Of a stretch of 64,000 nucleotides of DNA, positions 13,244 through 21,497 are shown in pieces. The stretch spans positions 1-64,000 of the forward strand of contig NZ_CP009459.1 in the NCBI RefSeq assembly GCF_000758325.1, read 5' to 3'. This DNA comes from Cedecea neteri. Lineage in GTDB: Bacteria; Pseudomonadota; Gammaproteobacteria; Enterobacterales; Enterobacteriaceae. The position numbers and the translations under genes are program-made. Below the pieces are notes generated by a model. It made no database searches and was not told where the DNA came from. It saw only the letters and a list, made by a program, of their open reading frames with translations. How positions within the stretch are numbered: position 1 is the first letter of the stretch; every line of letters begins with the position of its first letter.

Positions 13244-13842
13244 TGAATAAGGCTAAATTAAATAACGAACAAATAGCTCTGGTTGCAGGTGATATTCTTA
13301 TTTATAGCTATGATGAGAGAACCAGAGAATTAATTTTTTCATCCGTTGAATATATTCCTTTAGGTGTTGGAATACCTGCATACTCATGTGTTGAACAACC
13401 GGGTGAAAGTAAAAAAGGTTTTGCCATTTGCCGAAATGCCAATCTTACGGCTTGGGAATATATCCCCGACCACAGAGGGGAAACGGTTTATAGCAAGCTT
13501 GATGGTGAAAAAATCACTATTTCAACACTAGGTGACTACCCATCGGACACAACGACAACCCCCCCTGCAACTGTCTATGATAAATGGAACGGCGAAAAAT
13601 GGGTAACAGATGTTGTTGCGAAGAAAGCAGGAGATATTTCTGATGCAGAACTAAAACGGAAAACGCTGCTAAGCGAAGCAAACAATACCACTGCGGATTG
13701 GCGAACGGAACTCACCCTCGGTGTTATCAGCGATTCTGATAAAGAAAATCTTATTGCCTGGATGGAATATATCAAAGCGGTGAAAGCGATAGATACCTCC
13801 ACCGCACCTGATATCGAATGGCCTACTGTTCCAAATCAGTAA
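13243..13842 (+). CDS. Tail fibre assembly protein (Tfa family), partner of the silent tip
   Basis: The protein (199 aa) starts immediately after the silent tip (TAATG stop/start overlap at 13243). It has the Tfa layout: an AT-rich variable N-terminal half (with PGESKKGFAICRNA), then the conserved C-terminal region KWNGEKWVTDVVAKKAG, with AELKRKTLLSEAN, ADWRTELTLGVISDSDKEN and LIAWMEYIKAVKAID. Tfa proteins act as chaperones for trimerisation of phage fibre tips and may remain on the tip. It is silent with its fibre in the present orientation and overlaps tail-to-tail by 20 bp with the short chaperone on the other strand. Confidence 0.88.
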   Translation: MNKAKLNNEQIALVAGDILIYSYDERTRELIFSSVEYIPLGVGIPAYSCVEQPGESKKGFAICRNANLTAWEYIPDHRGETVYSKLDGEKITISTLGDYPSDTTTTPPATVYDKWNGEKWVTDVVAKKAGDISDAELKRKTLLSEANNTTADWRTELTLGVISDSDKENLIAWMEYIKAVKAIDTSTAPDIEWPTVPNQ

Positions 13843-14008
13843 CATCAATTAATATGGGCTCGCCGTTTTCATTAACTGCGAGCATCTTTCCTTGTGGCAT
13901 ATATGATGATGTAAAAAACCAATTATCATCCGGCAACATAATAGCGCCAGCAGTATTATGTATATCCGGCAAAGCCTCAGTCATTGTTGCAGAATTAAAA
14001 TAACGCAT
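13823..14008 (-). CDS. Short fibre assembly protein, N-terminal Tfa-like fragment, partner of the expressed tip
   Basis: A 61-residue frame starts at an ATG at 14008 behind AAGAGAAC and follows the expressed fibre gene by 13 bp. Residues such as NSATMTEALPDIHNTAGA and MLPDDNWFF, then MLAVNENGEPILIDVTDLE, fit the N-terminal part of Tfa-type chaperones. It lacks the C-terminal region that the 199-residue Tfa on the opposite strand has. It may be a naturally short chaperone or a truncated one left by past recombination at the middle of the invertible segment. Confidence 0.65.
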   Translation of the reverse strand: MRYFNSATMTEALPDIHNTAGAIMLPDDNWFFTSSYMPQGKMLAVNENGEPILIDVTDLEQ

Positions 14009-14021
14009 AGTGTTCTCTTTA

Positions 14022-14708
14022 TTAATTAGATGGGCAGTAAACATGCCAGGAGAATCCATATCCTGATGGACTCCCATTTGCCAATTGACAGCGGGCTTTG
14101 AATCCGCTGGTTGTAATTGTGTTATCAACAACCATAGAAACATGCAATTGCTGAACTGAAGAACCAAGGTCTACGCTTAAATGCTCAGCTATAGAGATAT
14201 TTACGGCCACTTTTGGCAAGGTTATAGGAAAAGTAACGGTCGCAAGACCCTCTACAATAGTTGAGTTATAGCCACTCAACTCTATAGAGCCATCTGACCA
14301 GATTGTCCAATTTCCATTAGCATTTGTCCCCCGGCTAGTGACAAACTTCGCATCCCCCAAACCAAGATTTGCGAGAGCCGAAGAAACCGCTGTGGCGCCA
14401 TCAGCCTTAATATCCGCGAAGGGATTCTGGCGGCTGAGATATTGCTTCCCGAAGCCGGAAGTAAGCTTCGCGAGGAAAGCGGCAATATCACCGTCATCCA
14501 GCACGTCCTGGCCACTTTTATCGCTGACGAACTGCGCCAGCGCGGCGGCAATAAAGGACGTCTGGCGCAGCGCCTTGTTCACCTGAGCGCTGCTAGCCTT
14601 ACCGCCGGTAAAACCGCTTAACAGCGCGGGCAAATTTTCCCATTCATTTTGCGGCGTGACGTTGGCGTCAGGCCGGGTTGCAAAAGGTTTAAACTGATTT
14701 GTAGCCAT
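14022..14708 (-). CDS. Tail fibre protein, expressed orientation
   Basis: The protein (228 aa) starts at the ATG at 14708 (MATNQFKPFATRPDANVTPQ), overlapping the preceding stop as TAATG. Residues 1-115 are the fixed part: the FVSDKSGQDVLDDGDI segment, LTSGFGKQYL, and VSSALANLGLG at the crossover. Residues 116-228 are the switchable tip: GNWTIWSDGSIELSGY, a beta-rich segment like the C-terminal receptor-binding domain of many enterobacterial phage fibres, then VTFPITLPKVAVNISI and the terminal FSWHVYCPSN. The fibre should determine which cells the particle binds. The tip coding region is visibly more AT-rich than the fixed part. Confidence 0.88.
   Translation of the reverse strand: MATNQFKPFATRPDANVTPQNEWENLPALLSGFTGGKASSAQVNKALRQTSFIAAALAQFVSDKSGQDVLDDGDIAAFLAKLTSGFGKQYLSRQNPFADIKADGATAVSSALANLGLGDAKFVTSRGTNANGNWTIWSDGSIELSGYNSTIVEGLATVTFPITLPKVAVNISIAEHLSVDLGSSVQQLHVSMVVDNTITTSGFKARCQLANGSPSGYGFSWHVYCPSN
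14352..14375 (-). repeat. Invertase crossover site inside the expressed fibre gene
   Basis: The plus strand reads A-TCCCCCAAACCAA-GATTTGCGAG, the inverted partner of the site at 12791. The AA crossover dinucleotide is at 14364-14365. Both sites encode Gly-Leu-Gly in the same frame, so exchange keeps the fibre frame intact. Confidence 0.82.
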
Positions 14709-15388
14709 TAGAGTTTTCTCTCCCATGCGCCGTCGTCAAAACCGGCGATATAGTGATTGTTGATATCAAAGCCAAAGAATTTGCCGCCCTGCGACGGCGC
14801 TTCCACCGACGGGGTCTGAATATCTCCCGCCCAGACGCCCGCCGCTTTCACCGTCAGGTATCCCTGTTTAATGGCCGCGAGAAGCTCGAGGGACACGTCA
14901 GCGATATCCGTTTCCGGCAGCACCCAGACAGAAATGGTCATGTCCTGGTTGTCGACGATTTGCATTCGCAGCCCCGCCCCTGCCGTGGCGGCATCCAGAA
15001 TTGCGGGCAGCGTGTCGTTCTGCCCGTCCCAGTTGTTCATCGCGATTTTTGCCTTGAGGATGATGCGGTAGGTTTCATCGCTCAGTGAGGTGTAGCCTGC
15101 ATCGGGATCGTAAGGCCCCTGCCACACGCCCTGGTCGTAGCCCAGGCCGTCGGTGTCCCAGCTAAAATAGACGCCGGAAATGGGCTGACTGACGATGCGG
15201 CTTCGCCCAATCCACAGTCCCAGCGCATCAAGCTGAACCCCAACCGCAGTGTCGATATCAAATGCGTTGATCAGGCTTACGGTTGTATTAGCGGTCTCAG
15301 TGAAAGGACGGGTGCTCAGATCAACGTGGGCAAAAAACAGGGGCTTGCTGGCGTGGTAGCTGGTGATGCGCCCGGTATATTTACTCAT
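14708..15388 (-). CDS. Baseplate protein, DUF2612-like
   Basis: The protein (226 aa) lies between baseplate J and the fibre, the usual site of the DUF2612 family that connects the baseplate wedge with the fibre. Family-like segments are AVGVQLDALGLWIGRSR, YFSWDTDGLGYDQGVWQG and LSDETYRIILKAKIAMNNWDG. The start ATG overlaps the J stop (ATGA) and its own stop overlaps the fibre ATG (TAATG), so the three are translationally coupled. No catalytic motif is seen. Confidence 0.8.
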   Translation of the reverse strand: MSKYTGRITSYHASKPLFFAHVDLSTRPFTETANTTVSLINAFDIDTAVGVQLDALGLWIGRSRIVSQPISGVYFSWDTDGLGYDQGVWQGPYDPDAGYTSLSDETYRIILKAKIAMNNWDGQNDTLPAILDAATAGAGLRMQIVDNQDMTISVWVLPETDIADVSLELLAAIKQGYLTVKAAGVWAGDIQTPSVEAPSQGGKFFGFDINNHYIAGFDDGAWERKL

Positions 15389-16584
15389 GCGCTCACCATG
15401 ATATTGATGTTGTCCACGCTGCAGGAGGCCGCTTCGCTGTAGCCGATATTGACGTTAGCCGCCGCGACCGCAGAGGAGGATTTACCGATCAGCAAGTCGG
15501 TGATGTCGTAATACCGCGCTTTTCCGCCGCTAACCACGCCGAGGTTGGCCGGGGAGTAAATGCGGCTCAGCAGCACGCTATCGCCAATGCCAAGGCCATT
15601 GATATAGTCGGCAATCGCCTGTTTCATCTGCTCGCTGATTTGTGACGTATAGCCGGTGAACACTTTCAGCACGATGTCGACGTAAACCGGCACATTGCCG
15701 GGGCGCGAAAATGCAATCGAGTGGGGATTACCGTAGAGATCGGGCACCACAATGGACGTTGCGCCAAAGGTGGCGACGCCCTGCCCCTTTTTGCCCCTGA
15801 TCGTCTGGGCAATGTCCGTCACATCCCCGCCGTCCACAATCGCGGCAATGGAATGCGGAGGCAGACCATTGGCGTTGACAGTGCCGGTATCATTTTCGTA
15901 GAGCTTATGCCGTGTTACGCCTGCTATGTTGGCAATCGCTCCTTCAACCGCTTCGAACGGCGTGAGCGCAGGCAAGGCAACGCTCTGCGACTGCCGGATG
16001 CGCAATTCGGCATCGGTTTCCGGCGCCACGCCCGGCGTGGCAGCCTGAGGGTTCGTGACCGCAGTCCAGCCGCGCGTTGGGGTGCCCATAATGGTAATAG
16101 ACCCCGCAGGGGCTGCCATTACGCCGCTGCTGGCACAGGTTGCGGTGGCGATGACTGAGCCATCGACGCCTATCGACACCACCTCAGGCAATAACCACGT
16201 CACGCCGCTGTCATCCCTGACGGAACCGCGGGTGATGGTCGTGCCGGGAATGCCCGTCAACAGCAGATCGACCGTCGAGAAAGTCGCTGCCCGCCTGACA
16301 ATACCGTTGATCTTAACGTTGCTCGATAACGCCCGCCCCATCGCCGTCGCAGGCGAAAAGCTGTTGTAGGCGGCAATCGCCGCGTTGTTGGCGTCGTGAA
16401 TGGCCAGCGCCACCAGCGAGATAAGCTGCCCGTCTTTGCTGTCCGGCTCCAGGTACGCATCGGTGCCGTAGATTTGCCTGAACGCATCCATCAAAGTCCC
16501 TAACAGGCTTTGATAATCAGGCGCGGTTATCCCCTGGGCCGTTACCGTTGCCGATAACCCCAGCGTTTCAGAATTGAGGGCCAT
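15385..16584 (-). CDS. Baseplate J-like protein
   Basis: The protein (399 aa) matches the baseplate J / gp47 family of contractile tails: an N-terminal wedge region (AFRQIYGTDAYLEPDSKDGQ, LISLVALAIHDANNAAIAAYNSF), a beta-rich centre (RRAATFSTVDLLLTGIPGTTI), and the conserved ETDAELRIRQSQSVALP region before a C-terminal fibre-proximal part (DYINGLGIGDSVLLSRIYSP). It forms the ring that joins hub, wedge and fibres. It directly abuts the upstream wedge gene. Confidence 0.9.
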   Translation of the reverse strand: MALNSETLGLSATVTAQGITAPDYQSLLGTLMDAFRQIYGTDAYLEPDSKDGQLISLVALAIHDANNAAIAAYNSFSPATAMGRALSSNVKINGIVRRAATFSTVDLLLTGIPGTTITRGSVRDDSGVTWLLPEVVSIGVDGSVIATATCASSGVMAAPAGSITIMGTPTRGWTAVTNPQAATPGVAPETDAELRIRQSQSVALPALTPFEAVEGAIANIAGVTRHKLYENDTGTVNANGLPPHSIAAIVDGGDVTDIAQTIRGKKGQGVATFGATSIVVPDLYGNPHSIAFSRPGNVPVYVDIVLKVFTGYTSQISEQMKQAIADYINGLGIGDSVLLSRIYSPANLGVVSGGKARYYDITDLLIGKSSSAVAAANVNIGYSEAASCSVDNINIMVSA

Positions 16585-16935
16585 TTATGCCTCGCTGTTT
16601 ATAGTGGTGGGACCGTAAACGGTGTCGATGGTGGCGTTGAAGGTTACGGTGCGTTTTTCAGTGCGCGCGGCGGTGACCTCCAGCACGGACTTAACGCCCA
16701 TGGTCTGGCTGACGCGGTCAATCAGCATTAATACCCAGGTGTCATCCTGCTGCTTGCCAAGCACGGACTGGCGGTAAGGTGTGCCGGTACGATTGTCCAG
16801 AAACCACTCGCCCTGCCACAGCTTGAGCCGGGTACTAACCGCCTGAGCCACGCACTCCGGCGAGTTTTCCAGGAAGGTGTTTTCTCCCTGACCAAAGGTG
16901 TAATCTCCGTCGCTGTTCTCTCTGCGGTATTTCAT
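16585..16935 (-). CDS. Baseplate wedge protein, W/gp25-like by position
   Basis: This 116-residue protein lies immediately upstream of baseplate J, where contractile-tail loci carry the gp25/W wedge component that nucleates sheath assembly. Visible sequence includes FLENSPECVAQAVSTRLKLW, GEWFLDNRTGTPYRQSVLGK and a C-terminal beta region. The pattern of an amphipathic helix followed by EWF..NRTGTPY fits such proteins, but I do not recognise a defining motif. Its start overlaps the spike stop by 4 bp. Confidence 0.65.
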   Translation of the reverse strand: MKYRRENSDGDYTFGQGENTFLENSPECVAQAVSTRLKLWQGEWFLDNRTGTPYRQSVLGKQQDDTWVLMLIDRVSQTMGVKSVLEVTAARTEKRTVTFNATIDTVYGPTTINSEA

Positions 16936-17615
16936 ACCGGACCTCCCGTGTTCGCCCCGCCGGACTGCACGCCACCGTGGCGATGCTTCGTCAGGCTTAT
17001 TCCGCTGGCCGAGACATCACCGCTCACGGTCACGTTGCCTTTGATATTGACCTCACCGGTCAGATCAATGCTGGCCGCCGTCGCAGTGAGTTTTCCCGGC
17101 GTAGCGAGCGTGATCCCGTGGCTGCCGGGATCCAGCTCCACAAAGGCTTTGCCGTCTTCGCTGCGCAGTTGAACCGCCGTGGGGCTGATGCCGCTGATTT
17201 TTTTCGCCTGTGACTGAGGGCCGGGCAACACGAAGGCGTCAGACAACGAATGCTGCCGGGCATCAACTGGCTCCTGAATACCCCCGCTTTGCCACCAAAA
17301 ATCGATGGCGCGATCGGCGAAAATAACCAGGCATTCGTCCCCCTTTTTCAGCGGAAACGTCAGCGAGCAGCCTCCGCCATGCGGGAAAACAACAGGCACA
17401 TCCACCAGCAGCGGATAATTGACCGGAGACACAGATCCGTCTCTGGCAAACTGCGTGCCTCTGATTGCTGGCGCCACTTCGCAGGTCACTGAAGCGGGGT
17501 CGAAAGACTGAATAATGCCGGGTAACGCGACCCGAAGATCGTTGCTTAATGCGGCCCGGCTGGCCGCAAGCGTATCGGCCAGCTCACCGCTGAGAGCCGA
17601 AGTCGTCAGAGCCAT
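16932..17615 (-). CDS. Membrane-puncturing spike protein, Gp138-like
   Basis: The protein (227 aa) begins after GGAGG at 17615. The N-terminal half resembles the OB-fold of phage phi92 gp138 (LPGIIQSFDPASVTCEVAPA, YPLLVDVPVVFPHGGG, FPLKKGDECLVIFADRAIDFWW). The C-terminal half turns into short beta repeats (GITLATPGKLTATAASIDLT, then GEVNIKGNVTVSGDVSASG) and ends in KHRHGGVQSGGANTGGP. The HRH triplet is the known iron-binding tip motif of such spikes. It should sit under the baseplate and pierce the outer membrane on sheath contraction. Confidence 0.88.
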   Translation of the reverse strand: MALTTSALSGELADTLAASRAALSNDLRVALPGIIQSFDPASVTCEVAPAIRGTQFARDGSVSPVNYPLLVDVPVVFPHGGGCSLTFPLKKGDECLVIFADRAIDFWWQSGGIQEPVDARQHSLSDAFVLPGPQSQAKKISGISPTAVQLRSEDGKAFVELDPGSHGITLATPGKLTATAASIDLTGEVNIKGNVTVSGDVSASGISLTKHRHGGVQSGGANTGGPV

Positions 17616-17629
17616 GATTCCTCCAGGGA

Positions 17630-17653
17630 TAAAAAAACCCGCAAAGGCGGGTC
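17630..17653 (-). terminator. Intrinsic terminator inside the tail operon, before the spike gene
   Basis: The minus strand has stem ACCCGC/GCGGGT with a CTTT loop followed by seven T. It lies between the hub stop and the spike ribosome-binding site, so unmodified polymerase should stop before the spike, J and fibre genes. Confidence 0.8.
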
Positions 17654-17659
17654 TGGCTT

Positions 17660-18661
17660 TTATTTATTAGAGGCGGAATGTTTTTTCCACGCCTCTCCCA
17701 CATCCTCAACGTACTGGCCAGCAGGGAAGCACATCATGGTCATATACCATTGATCCTCCCGGGTATCCCCGTTGTAGGTAATGCCATAAATATCGTACAC
17801 GCCGTCCGGCGAGGGCCGGATATAGTCATCATCAGCAGTCAACGCAGGCTTATAGAGCGTGTTTTGATCTAACTTCAGCTGGCCGTGGAGCAGGATTGTG
17901 GGGTTAATCAGGCATTTCAGGGTTACGCCCGCATCCGTTGACGTTTGCGGTCGCCCAATCAGGCCGCTCTGGCTATTAAGGCTTACGGGCGGGTGTGCTT
18001 TCTCAGCCGCGTTGTAATAGTCCAGCCGATCATTCGACAGCTTCCAGGTGGCCTTGCACAGCTTACCGATTTGGTCGAGATAGCTGCTGACCTTGCCGTG
18101 AAAGGTATACCCTCTGGGAAACTTTGTTTCAGGAAAAGGCGGCAGCCTGCCGGGCAGAACGCCAAAAGGTTTCAGCGCGCCGGCCGCGAGCTGGTACATG
18201 TCATATACCGTGTAGCCTTTAGCAAGCGTGGCGCTGAGCACTGCGGACATTAGCGCCTCATGGCCATCAACGGCCTGAATTAAAATCCAGTCGTCAGGGG
18301 TATCCTCTCGCCCCGTCATCCAGATGCGAATGTCCCCGCTGAAGATCACCCCAAAGTTCATGCCATCTCTCGGCCCCCACTCGACAGGCTCGACAACCCG
18401 GATTTTTCCCACTTCGCTGCTGCTTACCACCGGTTCTAATCCGTTGTAGCCCGCAATCAGCCGGATTTTGCTGTACTCCTTCTGGGCAATACGATTCACG
18501 TTGTCCGGCGCAAGATTATAGATTTTCACCTCGGCCGTTTTGGGTGAGCTGCCGGCATGCCAGTCGATTTTAAACGTCACCTTAAAACCAGAGAGCGCAA
18601 TACCGCTGCCGTCTTCCTTCAGAAGCTGGAGCTCAAAGTGGCGAGACCAGTTTTGACTCAT
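17660..18661 (-). CDS. Baseplate hub protein (phage tail)
   Basis: This 333-residue protein sits between the small plug protein and the spike, the position of the hub (gpD/gp27-like) in contractile tails. Segments include WSRHFELQLLKEDGSGIALS, KTAEVKIYNLAPDNVNRIAQ and TFHGKVSSYLDQIGKLCKA. The NLAP motif followed by a second domain of similar size is common in phage hub proteins. It should form the trimeric platform bridging tube and spike. I assign it by position and general fold pattern, not by a catalytic motif; there is no lysozyme domain. Confidence 0.72.
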   Translation of the reverse strand: MSQNWSRHFELQLLKEDGSGIALSGFKVTFKIDWHAGSSPKTAEVKIYNLAPDNVNRIAQKEYSKIRLIAGYNGLEPVVSSSEVGKIRVVEPVEWGPRDGMNFGVIFSGDIRIWMTGREDTPDDWILIQAVDGHEALMSAVLSATLAKGYTVYDMYQLAAGALKPFGVLPGRLPPFPETKFPRGYTFHGKVSSYLDQIGKLCKATWKLSNDRLDYYNAAEKAHPPVSLNSQSGLIGRPQTSTDAGVTLKCLINPTILLHGQLKLDQNTLYKPALTADDDYIRPSPDGVYDIYGITYNGDTREDQWYMTMMCFPAGQYVEDVGEAWKKHSASNK

Positions 18662-18671
18662 CTCCTCCTCC

Positions 18672-18980
18672 TTAATCTGCCGTCACGAAGTAAAGATGGC
18701 TGCCGCGCCCGAGATCGGTTTTGCTCGGGTAATCCTGAGCCTCATTATCACAGCCGATCCATAGGCCTCCGCCAAACCCAAGCCAGGTATATGGCGCCAA
18801 TAAATTGGCACCGGCCACCAGCGGGATCCCGTTCACGATGGGCTGGTTGTCCGCATCGAGAATATCCATGACCCAGCCAGCGACATCCCGATAAAGCAGC
18901 CGCATGCGCAGGGTCTGCCCGGCAAGCTGGATCGTAAAGACCTGGTTATCCGCGCTGAGGGGAATTTCTGCAATTGACAT
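18672..18980 (-). CDS. Baseplate plug-like small protein
   Basis: This 102-residue protein begins MSIAEIPLSADNQVFTIQL and contains QTLRMRLLYRDVAGWVMDIL and GANLLAPYTWLGFGGGLWIG. A short protein of this kind, with a W-x-MDI core and a GGGLW turn, regularly follows the Dit-like protein in these tail loci and is thought to plug the baseplate. Tightly packed between the hub and Dit-like genes. Confidence 0.68.
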   Translation of the reverse strand: MSIAEIPLSADNQVFTIQLAGQTLRMRLLYRDVAGWVMDILDADNQPIVNGIPLVAGANLLAPYTWLGFGGGLWIGCDNEAQDYPSKTDLGRGSHLYFVTAD

Positions 18981-18989
18981 CGTCTCTCC

Positions 18990-19568
18990 TCATTTTTTAT
19001 CAGGCTGCAGTGGCGTAATTATTCCCGCCCCCTTGGGAGTGGTAACCACTTTTTCGCCCTTATCGCCGACTGAAGTTGTCGTTACCCCTTCATCCATTGC
19101 CGTTTTAGGCGCTGCCGGGCGCGCTTCCGTGGCCGTCATTAATACTTCTGCCAGCACCAGTTTGCAGCCAAGAATGTTTTCCGATTTAGCGGCGGTCGTT
19201 ACCGTCAACGTTTTGATCAGCATATTGTCGTAAGCGCGGCGGCGGGTAATCACCCTAAAGGGTTCTGCTTTTGTCTGTAAATCAAGTAGTTGTTGATAAA
19301 TTTGTGCCGGACTGGGGCCTGCGTTTAGCCAGGAGCCGAGCGCGGTCGTATTGGCAAAATCAACCAGTGAACCACCCGCTTTAAAGAGGCAATCAATCGT
19401 TACCTCGCCAGGCTGGGCCCAGGCATGGTCGCTGATGTTCGGGCCAAACTCGACGGGATGAGAGGCGATTTTCAGCGTGTCCGAATGGGATTCGCTGATC
19501 ACCACATCCGGCACCAGAAAACCTGAGAAGCTCGTGCGAGGCTGGAAGTAAGCACCAAAAATATCCAT
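18990..19568 (-). CDS. Dit-like baseplate/tail protein
   Basis: This 192-residue protein directly follows the tape measure gene (start overlaps the tape measure stop). The N-terminal part (VVISESHSDTLKIASHPVEF, GEVTIDCLFKAGG) fits the Dit-like domain that forms the first ring after the tube. The central PFRVITRRRAYDNMLIKTLT and LGCKLVLAEVLM segments also fit. The last about 45 residues are Pro/Thr/Lys-rich and probably flexible. Confidence 0.72.
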   Translation of the reverse strand: MDIFGAYFQPRTSFSGFLVPDVVISESHSDTLKIASHPVEFGPNISDHAWAQPGEVTIDCLFKAGGSLVDFANTTALGSWLNAGPSPAQIYQQLLDLQTKAEPFRVITRRRAYDNMLIKTLTVTTAAKSENILGCKLVLAEVLMTATEARPAAPKTAMDEGVTTTSVGDKGEKVVTTPKGAGIITPLQPDKK

Positions 19569-21319
19569 TAGCTCATCCTCCTTTCATACTGCTGCGCCAG
19601 TTGAGAATTGACATTGAACAAGCGCTCAGATGTCTCGGCCGCCGCCAGACGAGGTTCAGAGACACCATTCACAACGATATGGGTATTACTGTTAATCGTC
19701 GGGGAATGCGTAGTGCTGTTGCTCGCCGTGGAGAAGTCGCCCGAAGTCGCCAGGCGTTCATTGTTGGCAACCCCGGCGGGAAGTAACATTGAGACAGGAT
19801 CGGGTTGGCTGAGGTTATTGACAGCATTAGATAACTTTCCGCCAGTTCCCTTTTCTTCATCTCCAGCCAGCCAGCCCCGGAAGTTTTTCCATCCCGCGGA
19901 CAGCTTCTCTTTAACAACGCCCGCTGCACCATCCGCAATTATGCTCCCCGGCGTCTGGAACAGCCCATTTGCCACCAGAGACTTGCCAATACTGGCTGCT
20001 TCTGCCCAGTTCCCCTCTTTTAGCGCATTGATCAGATTCCCAATCAGTCTCAGCGTGGCGCCTAACTGATTAAAGTTGTCCAGAAGCCCCTTAAAGATGG
20101 TGCTGATAGACCACTTGCTAAAATCGATACCCAGCAGGCTGCCAATATCAACAATAAGGTCTTTTATGTTTTTCGCGAGGCTGCCGATCGTGTCTGCAGC
20201 CATTTCAATAACCGGTCCCCACTCTCCCCAGTCAATAAAACTCTCTTCCCCCGCTTTCCATTTCTGGTAGTCGTTATAAAGCAGGCCAATGGCCGCAGCC
20301 AGCGAGAGGATAATCCCGACAGGGGACGCGAGAAATGCGCTATTCAGGACTACCCAGGCCGCGGTTAGCCCCGCTAAACCGCCGATTAGCCCCTGAGAAC
20401 CTTCATCAAGGCGATCCCACCAGGCCATCACGTCGGTAACCCAATCGATGGTGCCGCTCAGTGCATCAACGAAAATGTCAGCAAACTGTTCAACGACGGC
20501 GCCAATTTTGTCCAACACGCGTTCAATTTGCGGCGCTTTAACCAGCATTTTTTCGGCCAGCCTCTCGACGGGCGCAGCCAATTTCTCGGCCAGATCGCCG
20601 CCTGATTTTGCTACTAACAAATCAAACACGGAGTCTGCTTTACGCCAGGACTGCATAAATTTTTCGGACTGGTCGGCGCTTTGCTCTGCACTTCCACCGA
20701 TGCGGAGGGACAAGTCCTGATACTCTTCGGCAAACTGGCCTAATCCGCGCTGCATCGCGTGCAGCGTGTCGTCATCAATCCCCAGATTCAATGCGTAGAA
20801 ATCAGCGCTGTCTCTGTTCACTGTGCCCAAAGAACGGGCAACCTGCGCGAAAATGTCGGCGTTATCCCGCTTTAAGCCGGCGTCATCATGCGTTTTTACG
20901 CCAAGACTTTTCAACAGGCTCTCGTGCAGCGAGTCACCGTTCGCATACTCACTGACGTTTTTAATCGACTTTTGCAGCGCACCAATGTCTGCGCCTGACT
21001 GGCTGGCACCGTATTGCAGTGCCTTGTAAGTTTCTAAATCAGCGTTCAGAGATTGGGATGACTGCGCGTCCTTCTCGATGCCAGACAGCCGCTTTTCAAA
21101 CCACGTTCCCGCTTTTGCTAGCGGAGACAGCACCTGATTACTGAAGTTTTCGAAACTTTTGGTCAGTTTTTCAAAATCAACTTTTGCCGCCTCTTCTTTT
21201 CCCTTTTTCAGCGTTTTATCCAGTTCACCAAAAGCGGCGTTGATTCGCGAGCTAAGGTCTTCTTGATAAAAAAAATCTGGGATCGGGACGTAAGGAACAA
21301 GCTGTGTGCTAGCGCTCAT
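19568..21319 (-). CDS. Tail tape measure protein
   Basis: I start at the ATG at 21319 (MSASTQLVPYVPIPDFF), preceded by GAGAGAGGAAA, giving 583 aa. The protein is mostly helical and coiled-coil like (FGELDKTLKKGKEEAAKVDF, FSNQVLSPLAKAGTWFEKRL), with one strongly hydrophobic stretch (GLAGLTAAWVVLNSAFLA, then VGIILSLAAAIGLLY), and ends in NVNSQLAQQYERRMS. It is the longest tail gene and lies after the tail chaperones, as usual. Using the usual scaling of about 0.15 nm per residue, a tail of roughly 85-90 nm is inferred. Confidence 0.88.
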   Translation of the reverse strand: MSASTQLVPYVPIPDFFYQEDLSSRINAAFGELDKTLKKGKEEAAKVDFEKLTKSFENFSNQVLSPLAKAGTWFEKRLSGIEKDAQSSQSLNADLETYKALQYGASQSGADIGALQKSIKNVSEYANGDSLHESLLKSLGVKTHDDAGLKRDNADIFAQVARSLGTVNRDSADFYALNLGIDDDTLHAMQRGLGQFAEEYQDLSLRIGGSAEQSADQSEKFMQSWRKADSVFDLLVAKSGGDLAEKLAAPVERLAEKMLVKAPQIERVLDKIGAVVEQFADIFVDALSGTIDWVTDVMAWWDRLDEGSQGLIGGLAGLTAAWVVLNSAFLASPVGIILSLAAAIGLLYNDYQKWKAGEESFIDWGEWGPVIEMAADTIGSLAKNIKDLIVDIGSLLGIDFSKWSISTIFKGLLDNFNQLGATLRLIGNLINALKEGNWAEAASIGKSLVANGLFQTPGSIIADGAAGVVKEKLSAGWKNFRGWLAGDEEKGTGGKLSNAVNNLSQPDPVSMLLPAGVANNERLATSGDFSTASNSTTHSPTINSNTHIVVNGVSEPRLAAAETSERLFNVNSQLAQQYERRMS

Positions 21320-21497
21320 TTTCCTCTCTCCAGCGTGTAATACAGGCCTTATTATCAGCCTGCATCTCAAGGTAATCATTCATCAGCGCAATGTCGTAAA
21401 GATCCACCGCGCCGCTTTTCAGATCCCGCCAGCTGAGGCCGAAGACCTCCGCCGGGCGAAGAATATAGTCCTCCCCGCCCGGCAGCGTCTCCAGCAT
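21309..21497 (-). CDS. Tail assembly chaperone, downstream frame (DUF6889-like)
   Basis: The frame (62 aa) reads MLETLPGGEDYILRPAEVFG, LSWRDLKSGAVDLYDIALM and ends near ITRWREENER. Its ATG overlaps the stop of the upstream chaperone gene as TGATG, so it could be made by reinitiation. It could also be made as a C-terminal extension through the slippery heptamer at 21515-21521. Its end overlaps the tape measure start by 11 bp. This two-frame arrangement before the tape measure matches the lambda G/GT logic. Confidence 0.75.
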   Translation of the reverse strand: MLETLPGGEDYILRPAEVFGLSWRDLKSGAVDLYDIALMNDYLEMQADNKACITRWREENER

